DNA of 57,578 nt, taken from NCBI GenBank assembly GCA_938083085.1, contig CALLKX010000027.1, positions 1 to 57,578 of the forward strand, read 5' to 3'. Position numbers and translations under genes: made by a program. The number at the start of each line of letters is the position of its first letter. Positions within the stretch are counted from its first letter, which is position 1. The notes beneath the pieces are model-generated. The model saw nothing but the letters and a program-made list of their open reading frames with translations. It did no database searches and was not told the DNA's origin. Below are positions 34,807 to 42,906 of this stretch, one piece after another. This DNA is from an uncultured bacterium (lineage in GTDB: Bacteria; Planctomycetota; UBA1135; GCA-002686595).

Positions 34807-35969
34807 TCTGCGATGAAGACGTCGGTGTCCCCGGGGCTGCCCGCGCCGCGGTTGCTCGCGAACGCGAGGTAGCGGCCGTCCCTGCTGAACATCGGGAACC
34901 CATCGAACTTCTTTCCTGGCGGGCCGTCGAAGTGGGTCACCTGCTCGAGGCTGCCCCCGTCGAGGTCGCAGAGGAAGATGTCGAAGTTGACGCTCGGCGT
35001 GCTCGTGTCGTGGTGGTTCGTCGCGAAGATGATCTGCTGGTCATCGGGCGTGAAGTACGGCGCGAAGTTGGCGCCCCCGAGCGTGGTGATCTGCTGGCGG
35101 TCGCTGCCGTCCGCCGCGACCGTGAAGATCTCCATGCTGTTGGGCCGGACCTGCCAGCGGTCCAGATCCTCGCGGTAGCGCTGCTGCTCCTCTGCCTCCT
35201 TGCCGGGCGTCCAGGCGGTGGCGCGGAACACGAGTCGATCGCCGTCGTGACTGAAGAATGCGCCGCCGTCGTACCCGGGGGCGTCGGTGACCTGGACGAG
35301 GTCGTTGCCCTCCAGGTCGCAGGTCCACAGCTCCAGGTCCCCGCTGCGGGTGGAGGTGAAGACGATCCGGTCTCCGAGGGGAGAGACGGTGGCCTCGGCG
35401 TCGTAGCCGTACTCGCTGATGAGCGTCTTCTCTTCGCCGGTCTTCAGGTCGGTGACGTAGATCTCGTAGTCCGGCCAGAGCATCCAGGTGTAGCCCTCGC
35501 TCGGGGGCTTGACCGGGCATGCGACGTGGCCCGACTGGGTCGAGGCGTAGAGCACGTGCTGGTCGTCGGGCATGTAGAACGCGCAGGTCGTCACGCCCCT
35601 GCCCGTCGAGACCTGTCGCAGGTCGCCGCTAGGGGACGTGACGAAGATCTGGTCGCAGTCGTCCCGGTCGTTCGTCTCTCTAAGCTGCAGCGAGAGGCCG
35701 TCGTCCGCGTAGTTCCAGTAGGCCTCCGCGTTCTGTCCGCCGAAGGTCAGGCGCCACAGGTTCTTGAAGCGGGTCTCGCCCGGCTGGATGAGGTCGTTCG
35801 CGAGCACGGCGCCGGGGACCGGCGGCTCCAGTTGAACGGCGCCGTCCGGCGGGACGCCCTCGGCGTCGGGCGTCCCGCCGGTCGCGGCGCAGGACACGAG
35901 GGCCCCCGCGGTCATGAGGAGTCCAGTGAGGCCGAGGGGGCGGATGGGGCGGCTAGCAGGCAGGGTCAT
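34794..35969 (-). CDS. TolB-like WD40/PD40 repeat lipoprotein
   Basis: The ATG at 35969 starts a lipoprotein signal peptide (MTLPASRPIRPLGL, then a hydrophobic core) with a lipobox ending ALVSC near residue 26. The mature 365 residues contain several PD40 beta-propeller blades of TolB type: YWNYADDGLSLQL, QIFVTSPSGDLRQV, EIYVTDLKTGEEK, DRIVFTSTRSGDLELWTCDL, GAFFSHDGDRLVF, SMEIFTVAADGSDRQQIT and MFSRDGRYLAFASNR. No C-terminal enzymatic domain is present. Such proteins act as periplasmic binding platforms. Its gene overlaps the histidine kinase by 13 nt, so a link in signalling is possible but unproven. Confidence 0.85.
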   Translation of the reverse strand: MTLPASRPIRPLGLTGLLMTAGALVSCAATGGTPDAEGVPPDGAVQLEPPVPGAVLANDLIQPGETRFKNLWRLTFGGQNAEAYWNYADDGLSLQLRETNDRDDCDQIFVTSPSGDLRQVSTGRGVTTCAFYMPDDQHVLYASTQSGHVACPVKPPSEGYTWMLWPDYEIYVTDLKTGEEKTLISEYGYDAEATVSPLGDRIVFTSTRSGDLELWTCDLEGNDLVQVTDAPGYDGGAFFSHDGDRLVFRATAWTPGKEAEEQQRYREDLDRWQVRPNSMEIFTVAADGSDRQQITTLGGANFAPYFTPDDQQIIFATNHHDTSTPSVNFDIFLCDLDGGSLEQVTHFDGPPGKKFDGFPMFSRDGRYLAFASNRGAGSPGDTDVFIAEWAD

Positions 35970-36016
35970 GGATGCGGTGCGCGGTGGTGTGGAGCGGGGC
36001 GGGTGCGTGGGGACGG

Positions 36017-36367
36017 TCACGGGGTATCCGATGGCGGAGATAGGCGCCGCGGCGGCACAGGATCGTACCCCCCCCGGCACAAGGGTTGGCAGCGCAGCAG
36101 CCGCCAGATCGTCAGGAGCAGCGCGCGTGGCAGGACGTGGACCCGGAGGGCCTCCTCGGCGTAGGCGCTGCATGAGGGCTCGAACCGGCACATGGGGGGC
36201 TTGAAGGGCGAGATGAACCGCCGGTAGAAGCCCACGATGAGCGAGAAGGGCGCCGCGAGCGCGCGTTGGAGCGGGTGTCGCGGAGCCTGTGTCTGCGGAG
36301 GGGAGTCGTCGGGAGCGGCGCGGCTGGGAGCCGGATCCCTGAGAGGGGGGTGCTCGGGACCGGTCAC
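36017..36367 (-). CDS. yidD: Membrane protein insertion efficiency factor YidD
   Basis: YidD is a small protein associated with the YidC/Sec insertion route. The core here is [31 protein letters not shown], then [17 protein letters not shown], with the characteristic conserved cysteines. The 116-aa length includes an N-terminal Pro-rich extension and a short Pro/Ser tail. The start is a GTG at 36367 overlapping the rnpA stop (GTGA), giving tight coupling with rnpA as in most bacteria. yidC itself is about 26 kb away in this window, so the usual rpmH-rnpA-yidD-yidC cluster has been split. Confidence 0.95.
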   Translation of the reverse strand: MTGPEHPPLRDPAPSRAAPDDSPPQTQAPRHPLQRALAAPFSLIVGFYRRFISPFKPPMCRFEPSCSAYAEEALRVHVLPRALLLTIWRLLRCQPLCRGGYDPVPPRRLSPPSDTP

Positions 36368-36750
36368 GACCCCTCCTCCTTGGGGCCCTTGGCCTCCTCC
36401 AGCCGGCGCGCCACCTTGCGTGCGAGCCGGCGCAGCTCCGCCGCGGTCTCCGCCGTGGTGGGGACGAGGCGTGGCTCAGCGGGGATGAGGACGAGGTCGA
36501 GGGGGGGGAGCTCAGGGGCGGTTAGCCGAAAGGCCTCCCGGAAGACCCGCCGAATCCGGTTCCGTTTCACCGCGTGCTTCCAGATCTTCTTGCCCACCGA
36601 GAGCCCCAAGCGCGGATGGTCGCGTCCGCTGTCAACGCCCACCACGAGCAGAATGGAACCGCGCGCTCTGCGCCCCTTGCGGTACGCCCGACCGAAGTCG
36701 GCTCCGGATCGAATCCGGAAGTGTCGGTGGAATCTGAGGCGGGGGGTCAT
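36364..36750 (-). CDS. rnpA: Ribonuclease P protein component RnpA
   Basis: RnpA helps the RNase P RNA bind pre-tRNA 5' leaders. The 128-aa protein has [20 protein letters not shown] at the start, [12 protein letters not shown] and [29 protein letters not shown]. The latter contains the signature RNR motif (here KRNRIRR) that packs on the [27 protein letters not shown] closes the domain, followed by a basic and acidic tail. The ATG at 36750 gives the normal length; the open frame extends far upstream but carries no conserved sequence. Upstream, where rpmH (ribosomal protein L34) is usually found, no L34-like sequence was seen on this strand. Confidence 0.95.
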   Translation of the reverse strand: MTPRLRFHRHFRIRSGADFGRAYRKGRRARGSILLVVGVDSGRDHPRLGLSVGKKIWKHAVKRNRIRRVFREAFRLTAPELPPLDLVLIPAEPRLVPTTAETAAELRRLARKVARRLEEAKGPKEEGS

Positions 36751-37095
36751 GGGGGGCGCTCGGGCGGCGACCCCGCGGCGGTCTTCGCGGGGCTGATTCT
36801 CGGGGAGCAGCGGCCCTGATCGTTGGAGGATCTGGGCGATCGAGGAATGGGCGGTGTGTAAGCCGGCGGCGGTCTGGGCCGAGAGAGGGGCGTGAGCCGC
36901 AGCGGCGCTGCGCCCGCTGGGCGCAGCGGCGGACCGCGGCCGAGGAAGATAACCGTTCCGGGGCCCCGGCTTGTCTGCGGCCGGCTGGTTGGGGGCTGGT
37001 AGCGGGGATTTCTGCCCGGCCCAGGTCGATCGAGGGGGAGCTGAGGCAGAATCTGCACGCGGGGCGCCGGCCTCGAGCCCCCGCGCCAGCGACCG
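36751..37095. other. Intergenic region between divergent rnpA and ALDH-like gene
   Basis: This gap of 345 nt must hold promoters for the rnpA run and for the plus-strand gene at 37096. It contains a perfect inverted repeat at 36906-36928 (CGCTGCGCCC-GCT-GGGCGCAGCG, 10-bp stem, 3-nt loop). No L34 gene and no convincing small gene were found. The AT-rich GAAGATAACCG around 36945-36955 is the only low-GC patch and could be part of a promoter. Confidence 0.5.
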
Positions 37096-38484
37096 ATGAG
37101 TACCGACGCAAGAGACCCCGGAGCGGACCCAGCGCTCCCCTTCGGCGCCGGGCTCCGACCCGAGACCCGTTCCACGGACAGGTCCGAGCCACGAGGCGCC
37201 CGCGGCTCCAGGGCCCGCAGTGGTCCACGTACCGCCCATGATCGCTCCCCGGGAGGTGCGCCAGCGGCCCTCGGCGCGGACGCTCCGGATCTCGGGACCT
37301 TCCTCGACGCGGACGGTGGAGCGCCTCTGGGGACCGCCGGTGCCCGCGCACTGTGCGCCTCGGCGGCGGGGGCGTTCTCGGGGGCGGAGCTCCGGGACAG
37401 CCTCGAGCGCGCCATGGGACCTGCTGCCACTGATCCGCGCTTCAAGCCCACGCCCGATGAGGTCTCGGCGGCGTTCCTCGGTGGGCAGCCGTTGGTCATC
37501 GACGGAGGTGTGTCGGGGGTGGACGCGGTCGCCGTCGTGGTCCAGCCCTCCGAGCCGTTTGCGCACCTCGGCGCCCGGGTGCTGCAGGCCCTCGCATCGG
37601 CGACGCGAGTGGCCTTGATTGGCCACCCCGACCTGCCGTCGCTGGGCCCGCGGCTCACGGCAGCGCTGCGCGAGGGGGGCGTGGAGCCGTGGCGCCTCGC
37701 GGCCTTTGATCGCGCCGATGGCGCGGCCCTCGGGGAGATCGCGGGTCGGCCGTCGGTCGCCTTGGATCTCATCGACTTCGATCCCGTTGAGGGGCTGACG
37801 CTGGACCGCCTCCGCCGACTCCGGGCGCTGGCTGTTGCGGAGGCGGCAAGCACGCTCCGTGCATCTGGCCGGGACCGGGGGGCCAGCGAGGGGGCCAGCG
37901 AGGGGGCCAGCGGGGGAGCCAGCGGGGGCGCCGGTGCTGAGGCCGCGGCGGGGGCCGATCCCTGGTTCGGCCTCGGCGCCGTGGACCGCCCGCCGATGCC
38001 CATTCTCGTTCGACGGCGGCTGAGCCGACAGGCCAGCCTGGGGGTGGAGGCGGACCCTGAGGACGCCGCGCTACCCGAAGGAGACCTCGCCGAGGCGGCG
38101 GAGCTCGTGGTGGAGCAGGCCTTTGGCCGGGGCGCCCTCGGAGGCTTCGCGAGTGACGCGGTCACGAGCGTGTTGATCCGGCCGGACCTGTTCTCGGCGT
38201 TCACCGCATGCCTGCTCGAGACCCTGGAGGAGACCGACGAGGACCCCTGGTTCGCGCCGCCTCCCTGGGTGCAGCGCGATCCTCGATCTCAGGCGCTCCG
38301 GGACCTCGCCGGCGGGAGACGCCGGGTCCTGGACGAGGGCGCGACCTTGATTCACGAGCGGCGGCTCGCGAGGCAGGCGCCCTGTGGGCTTGTCTTCACG
38401 AACGTGGAGCCACGCATGAAGCTGGCCGGCGAGATGTCCGTGCCGGGGGCGCTGTTCCTCGTGCGGGCACTCGACACGCGATGA
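37096..38484 (+). CDS. Degenerate aldehyde-dehydrogenase-fold-like protein
   Basis: The 462-aa protein is not recognised with certainty. After a low-complexity start of about 60 residues, residues 125-230 read like the Rossmann half of an aldehyde dehydrogenase (VVVQPSEPFAHLGARVLQAL, RVALIGHPDLPSLGPRLTAA, ALREGGVEPWRL). Residues about 345-395 read like the segment around the catalytic Cys (EGDLAEAAELVVEQAFGRG, then SDAVTSVLIRPDLFSAF). The Cys itself is missing; ALGGFAS stands where GQxC is expected. A 12-bp repeat encodes GASE/GASG tetrapeptides in the middle. If the fold is right, the protein is probably not an active dehydrogenase. It is divergent from rnpA. Confidence 0.5.
   Translation: MSTDARDPGADPALPFGAGLRPETRSTDRSEPRGARGSRARSGPRTAHDRSPGGAPAALGADAPDLGTFLDADGGAPLGTAGARALCASAAGAFSGAELRDSLERAMGPAATDPRFKPTPDEVSAAFLGGQPLVIDGGVSGVDAVAVVVQPSEPFAHLGARVLQALASATRVALIGHPDLPSLGPRLTAALREGGVEPWRLAAFDRADGAALGEIAGRPSVALDLIDFDPVEGLTLDRLRRLRALAVAEAASTLRASGRDRGASEGASEGASGGASGGAGAEAAAGADPWFGLGAVDRPPMPILVRRRLSRQASLGVEADPEDAALPEGDLAEAAELVVEQAFGRGALGGFASDAVTSVLIRPDLFSAFTACLLETLEETDEDPWFAPPPWVQRDPRSQALRDLAGGRRRVLDEGATLIHERRLARQAPCGLVFTNVEPRMKLAGEMSVPGALFLVRALDTR
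37879..37926 (+). repeat. Four 12-bp in-frame repeats coding Gly-Ala-Ser-Glu/Gly
   Basis: Units at 37879, 37891, 37903 and 37915 are GGGGCCAGCGAG twice, then GGGGCCAGCGGG and GGAGCCAGCGGG. They encode GASE, GASE, GASG and GASG inside the aldehyde-dehydrogenase-like protein, probably a flexible linker. Confidence 0.85.
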
Positions 38485-38527
38485 GCGCGCGTTTGGATTC
38501 TGTGGGATGGTGTCTGGGGCGGGGCCT

Positions 38528-38545
38528 GGGAGCTAACCTGCTCCC
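38528..38545 (+). terminator. Small hairpin after the ALDH-like gene
   Basis: GGGAGC-TAACCT-GCTCCC is a perfect 6-bp stem 43 nt after the stop. No T-tract follows, so termination function is only a possibility. Confidence 0.25.
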
Positions 38546-38643
38546 GCGATCGTCGTCAGCGGAACCGCCCCACGTGGCGCCCAGTTGACGGCCGAGCCTC
38601 GCGCCTGCCCTTGCAGCCCCAACCCCTCACCTCGCGCGTTCCC

Positions 38644-40953
38644 ATGCTGCGCTCGGCTCCCGCGAGCGTTGGCGCGGCCGACCGCAGGCGGGGAGCCCGT
38701 GCTGGGCTGCGATGGCGGAGCTTCGCGCGGCAGCTCCTGAGCGTCGTCGTGAGCCTCTTGGCTGGCGCCGGCGCGGCCTCCGCAGCGACGGCGCCGCAGG
38801 ACACCACGCTCCGGCCGTCCGCTTCGGTGCCTCGACTCGAAGCCACCGATAAGGTCAAGATCGATGCTCGGCTGGACGAGCCCCTGTGGAGCCGGGCGGT
38901 GCGCGTTGGGGACTTGACCCAGACCGCGCCGATCGAGGGCGCGCCCATGTCACGCCGGACCGACGTCCTGCTGACGTATGACTCGGAGAACATCTATGTC
39001 GGGATCTTCTGCCACGACGATCCCGGGAGCGTGCGGGCCAGGCAAATGGAACGGGACGCGTTCGTGCGCTTCGACGATGTGGTGGAGCTGTGGTTCGACC
39101 CCTTCGCCTCCGAGCGCTTCGCCTATTGGTTCCAGGTCACCCCCGGGGGCTCACTGGGGGACGCGCTGATCGCGGACAACGGCTCGTCGTTCAACAAGGA
39201 CTGGGACGGGATCTGGTACGGCTCCTCCCGGGTGACCGATGAGGGCTGGGTCGCGGAGCTCGCGATCCCGGTCAAGACGCTCTCCTTCGACCCGTCGGCG
39301 CCCCACTGGGGCTTCAACGTCCGGCGTAAGCGCGTGGCCAACGGGGAGCGGGGTCGCTGGGCCTCGCCCCGCGTGGCCTATCCGTTCTTCCAGATCTCCG
39401 ACGGCGGCCGCCTGACCGGAATCTCGGGGCTGGAGCAGGGCCTTGGGCTCGACGTGATTCCCTACGTGAAGGGCCTCGCCACGCGGGAGTCCTCTGACCG
39501 CTCCTTCGGGTCAGACTTCGACATGGGACTCGACCTGCGGTGGCGGCCCACCCCGTCGTCCACCGTGCTGGTGACGACGAACACGGACTTCGCCGAGACC
39601 GAGGTCGACACGCGCCGGGTCAACGTCGGGCGCTTCCCACTCTTCTTCCCCGAGCGGCGCGACTTCTTCCTCGAGGACGCGGGCGCCTTCGAATTCGGGC
39701 TGCCGGGAAACAGGCGCAGCACCCTCCCCTTCTTCTCGCGGAAGGTTGGGCGCAGCGACGACGGAGCGGCGGTGCCCATCGTGGCCGGCGTCAAGGTGAC
39801 CGGACGCTTCGGCGACTGGACCGTGGGAGCGCTGGACACCTACGTGGACTCGGTGGACCCCGTCCCGGCCTCAGGGATGGACCCCGTGGTCCCCGGGGTC
39901 GACGCGCAGAACCTCGGCGTCATCCGCTTGCAGCGGGCGCTGGGCGATGGGCGAAGCGTCGGGCTCATCGGGACCAGCGGCGACCCCGGCGGGGAGGGCG
40001 GGCGCTACACCACCGGCGTGGATCTCCGCTTGGGCTCAGCCCGCCTGTTCGGTGAGGGGCACAGCGGCTTCCTCTGGTCCTACCTCATGGGGAGCGGCGG
40101 CGCGGACGATGCTTCGGGGCTCGCCTACGGAGTCCAGGCTCAGAGCCGATCGAGCACCTGGGAGACGGACTTTCGGGCGCAGCGGGTGGAGGAGGGCTTC
40201 GATCCGGCGCTCGGCTTTGTGCGCCGCGCGGGGGTGGACCGGTATCAGGGAGGGGCCGAGCGCACCTGGCGATCGGACGATGAGTCGAGTCTCTTCCGGA
40301 CCGTGGAGAGCGGGGCAGACCTGATCGTCGAGCGGGACCTCGTGGGCGGGGAGGACCGCTGGAGCGTGCCGCTGGACGTCGCGCGGCTGCAGTTCTGGAG
40401 TCAGGACGAGGTCTCCCTTCGGGTGACCCGGCAAGCGGAGACGATCGACAGCCCGTTCGACCTTGGGAACGGGGACGTTCAGGTGGCGCCTGGCGACTAC
40501 GACGAGACTCGCTTCCGGCTCCGCTTCGAGTCCAATGATCGCCGGATCGCAGGGCTCGAGACCTCCGTCGAGGTGGGGGATTACTACGGCGGCTCGATCA
40601 CCCGGATGAGCGTCGAGCCGGTCTATATCCCCAACGCCTATGTCCGGCTGGGCATGTCCTTCGAGGACGTCCAGATCGAGTTGGAGGACGGGGCCGGGGA
40701 CTTCCGGACCCAGCTCTACACCTGGCGGGTGGACCTTAACTTCGACCCGATGACGTCCTGGAACACGTTCCTGCAGTACGACACCGAGGGCAAGAACCTC
40801 TCCTCTCAGACAAGGCTCCGCTGGATCATCGAGCCGGGGCGGGAGCTCTTCGTCGTGGGGCTGATGGGGTTCGACAAGGCCTTTAGCGAGTCCAGCTTCG
40901 TCACCTCAGAGCAGTCCCTCGCCCTGAAGCTCAACTACACCCTCCGGTTCTGA
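38644..40953 (+). CDS. DUF5916/CBM9-like outer-membrane protein
   Basis: The 769-aa protein starts with a basic N-terminus and a hydrophobic signal peptide ending AGAASA near residue 48. A carbohydrate-binding family 9-like domain follows (KIDARLDEPLWSRAVRV, LLTYDSENIYVGIFCHD, DDVVELWFDPFASERFAYWF, GWVAELAIPVKTLSF). It continues into the DUF5916 region (FPLFFPERRDFFLEDAGAFEFG), where alternating hydrophobic strands form a predicted beta-barrel ending YTLRF, with a terminal Phe typical of outer-membrane proteins. The role is unknown; the family is common near export and glycan genes. The ATG at 38644 was chosen because the signal peptide begins there; a TTG at 38611 is possible. The stop overlaps the ATP-grasp start by one base. 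Confidence 0.85.
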   Translation: MLRSAPASVGAADRRRGARAGLRWRSFARQLLSVVVSLLAGAGAASAATAPQDTTLRPSASVPRLEATDKVKIDARLDEPLWSRAVRVGDLTQTAPIEGAPMSRRTDVLLTYDSENIYVGIFCHDDPGSVRARQMERDAFVRFDDVVELWFDPFASERFAYWFQVTPGGSLGDALIADNGSSFNKDWDGIWYGSSRVTDEGWVAELAIPVKTLSFDPSAPHWGFNVRRKRVANGERGRWASPRVAYPFFQISDGGRLTGISGLEQGLGLDVIPYVKGLATRESSDRSFGSDFDMGLDLRWRPTPSSTVLVTTNTDFAETEVDTRRVNVGRFPLFFPERRDFFLEDAGAFEFGLPGNRRSTLPFFSRKVGRSDDGAAVPIVAGVKVTGRFGDWTVGALDTYVDSVDPVPASGMDPVVPGVDAQNLGVIRLQRALGDGRSVGLIGTSGDPGGEGGRYTTGVDLRLGSARLFGEGHSGFLWSYLMGSGGADDASGLAYGVQAQSRSSTWETDFRAQRVEEGFDPALGFVRRAGVDRYQGGAERTWRSDDESSLFRTVESGADLIVERDLVGGEDRWSVPLDVARLQFWSQDEVSLRVTRQAETIDSPFDLGNGDVQVAPGDYDETRFRLRFESNDRRIAGLETSVEVGDYYGGSITRMSVEPVYIPNAYVRLGMSFEDVQIELEDGAGDFRTQLYTWRVDLNFDPMTSWNTFLQYDTEGKNLSSQTRLRWIIEPGRELFVVGLMGFDKAFSESSFVTSEQSLALKLNYTLRF

Positions 40954-41849
40954 TGGCGACCCCTCGAAGACTCCGCGTGGCGCTCATCACGGATCCCGCC
41001 ATGCCGCAGCTGCAACCCGACGACGCGAGCTTGCCGGCCGCCCTCGAGGCCCTGGGCGCGGAGGTCGTGGTCCTCCCGTGGGGATTGCCGGACCCTGAGC
41101 CCCGCTGTGACGGCGCCCTCGTGCGTTCGCCCTGGGAGTACTTCATGGACCCGGAGCGGTTCCTCGCGTGGGTGGAGGACTTCGAGGGCTCGGTGCTGAA
41201 CTCCCCCGAGGTCCTGCGTTGGAACCACGACAAGCGTTACCTCCTGGAGCTGGCCCGCGATGGGGCGGCCCGGATCCCTGCGACGGCGCTGGTCGCCGCG
41301 GCGCAGCTCGGGGCCGACGCGGACCCGGTGCTGGACCGGATCGCGGCGGAGCGAGCGGTCCTCAAGCCCACGATCTCAGGCGGCGCCTGGCGTACGGCGG
41401 TGCTGGAGCGGGGCGGTGTGATCCCTGCCGAGGTCGGCGCTGCCGCGGGCGGGGACTTCCTCGTGCAGGCCTTTGTCGAGGAGCTGCCAAGCGCCGGCGA
41501 GTGGTCGTTGACCTACATCGCTGGGCAGTACTCGCACGCGGTGCTCAAGCGCTCTTCCCCAGGCGACTTCAGGGTGCAGGAGGAGCACGGGGGGACCGTC
41601 GAGGTCCTCGAGCCTCCGGTTGCTCTGCGGCGCGAAGCGGAGCAGGTGCTGCGCGCCGTCCCTGACGGCGCCGCGCTCACCTACGGACGGGTAGACTTGG
41701 TGGAGGCGGCCGCCGGTCGCCCCTACCTCATGGAGCTCGAGCTCATCGAGCCCGAGCTGTTCCTCAGGGCGCGGCCGGGATCAGCGGCAGATCTGGCAGG
41801 CGCCGTGATCGCGGCGGTGGCCGCCGCGGGCTCAGCGCACCAGTCGTAG
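40953..41849 (+). CDS. ATP-grasp ligase-like protein
   Basis: The 298-aa protein resembles the glutathione-synthetase/RimK-type ATP-grasp fold. It has an N-terminal Rossmann-like start (RLRVALITDPAMPQLQPDD), WEYFMDPERFLAWV, NSPEVLRWNHDKRYLLEL (the NxxxxxxxxDK motif before the ATP-grasp lid), VLKPTISGGAWRT (Lys for ATP phosphate), FLVQAFVEEL, EWSLTYIAGQYSHAVLKR and YLMELELIEPELFL, whose Glu/Glu residues likely bind magnesium. Such proteins ligate a carboxylate to an amine or thiol; the substrate is unknown. Its ATG sits in TGATGG, overlapping the DUF5916 stop, so the two are coupled. The 3' end overlaps the convergent rlmN end by 18 bp. Confidence 0.85.
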   Translation: MATPRRLRVALITDPAMPQLQPDDASLPAALEALGAEVVVLPWGLPDPEPRCDGALVRSPWEYFMDPERFLAWVEDFEGSVLNSPEVLRWNHDKRYLLELARDGAARIPATALVAAAQLGADADPVLDRIAAERAVLKPTISGGAWRTAVLERGGVIPAEVGAAAGGDFLVQAFVEELPSAGEWSLTYIAGQYSHAVLKRSSPGDFRVQEEHGGTVEVLEPPVALRREAEQVLRAVPDGAALTYGRVDLVEAAAGRPYLMELELIEPELFLRARPGSAADLAGAVIAAVAAAGSAHQS

Positions 41850-42899
41850 CTGCCCGCAGGCGGCGGCGCCCTCGAGCCCCCGCGACCAGCGGATGGTGGC
41901 GGTGAGGCCTCCATCCACGAGCACGTCCCTGAAGTACTCGGGGGAGCCTCCTTCGGGCCGGTAGAACGGGAGCTCGGGGGTGGGGTTGTAGGGGATCAGG
42001 TTGACGCTGCAGCGCCGCCCGCTGAGGCGCTCCACGAGGCGCAGGGCGTGCCCCTCGGAGTCGTTCTCCCCTCCGAGCAACACGTACTCGTAGGTGACCT
42101 CGCGGCCGGTCTTCTCGAACCAGTCGTCGCCCGCGGCGAGGACATCCTCGATGGGGACGCCGGCCATGGCCGGGACCAGGCGGTCGCGCTGCTCCTGATC
42201 AGGGGTGTGCAGGGAGATGGCGAGCTGGAAGCGAGGCTTGTCGGGGGCGAGGCGGCGGAGTCGATCAGGGAACCCGACCGTGGAGACCGTGAGCTTGCGG
42301 CCCCCAAGGCCCATCTCGTCCCGCACCGTATCCAGGGCTGCGGAGAGCTGTGTGTAGTTCAGCAGCGGCTCGCCGATCCCCATCACCACCGAGCGCGAGA
42401 GGTGCCCGAGCGCGCGGCCCCTGACGTACTGCTCCACGATCTCGTGCGCCCGCAGGTTCCTGGCGAGGCCGAGCAGGCCCGAGGCGCAGAAGGGGCACGC
42501 GACGGGGCACCCAGCCTGGCTTGAGACGCACAGCGTGGCGCCCTTGGTCGGGTCCCGCTCGGGCCGCACCGGAGGGATGTGCACCGTCTCCACCGAGATC
42601 GGGCCCTCGTCCTTCGCGCGGCCGGGGAACTCGATCAGCAGCTTTCGGGTGCCGTCCGACGCCGTCCGCTCATCCACCAGCCGGCCTGAGAAGATCGGGA
42701 GCTCCTCGTCGAGGATCGCTCGCAGGCCGGCCGGGAGGTCGGTGATCTGGTCGTACTCGAGGACTCCCCGCTCGAGGACCGCGCGGCGCAGCACCTTCGC
42801 ATGAAAGGGCTTGCCGCCGCGGCTCACGATGAACGAGCGCAGCGTCGGGAGATCGGCCTCCAGCAGGGACCGGGGGACTTCGGGCGGGGCAGCTTCCAC
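41832..42899 (-). CDS. rlmN: 23S rRNA (adenine-2503-C2)-methyltransferase RlmN
   Basis: RlmN is a radical SAM enzyme that methylates C2 of A2503 in 23S rRNA and A37 in some tRNAs. The 355-aa protein has KPFHAKVLRRAV near the N-terminus, TLCVSSQAGCPVACPFCASG with the cluster motif C-x3-C-x2-C near residue 115, VVMGIGEPLLNY (the GEP SAM motif), ISLHTPDQEQRDRLVP, and the terminal RGLEGAAACGQLR containing the catalytic Cys that carries the methyl group. All are intact. The GTG at 42899 fits the family length; the frame extends upstream across the DHH gene without conserved residues. The gene is 7 nt after the DHH phosphoesterase stop. Confidence 0.95.
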   Translation of the reverse strand: MEAAPPEVPRSLLEADLPTLRSFIVSRGGKPFHAKVLRRAVLERGVLEYDQITDLPAGLRAILDEELPIFSGRLVDERTASDGTRKLLIEFPGRAKDEGPISVETVHIPPVRPERDPTKGATLCVSSQAGCPVACPFCASGLLGLARNLRAHEIVEQYVRGRALGHLSRSVVMGIGEPLLNYTQLSAALDTVRDEMGLGGRKLTVSTVGFPDRLRRLAPDKPRFQLAISLHTPDQEQRDRLVPAMAGVPIEDVLAAGDDWFEKTGREVTYEYVLLGGENDSEGHALRLVERLSGRRCSVNLIPYNPTPELPFYRPEGGSPEYFRDVLVDGGLTATIRWSRGLEGAAACGQLRLVR

Positions 42900-42906
42900 G
42901 GCGGCG

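Noticed and set aside
36751..37095. rpmH (ribosomal protein L34) upstream of rnpA
   Set aside because: The expected KRTFQPS-type start and basic 45-residue protein were not found in any minus-strand frame.
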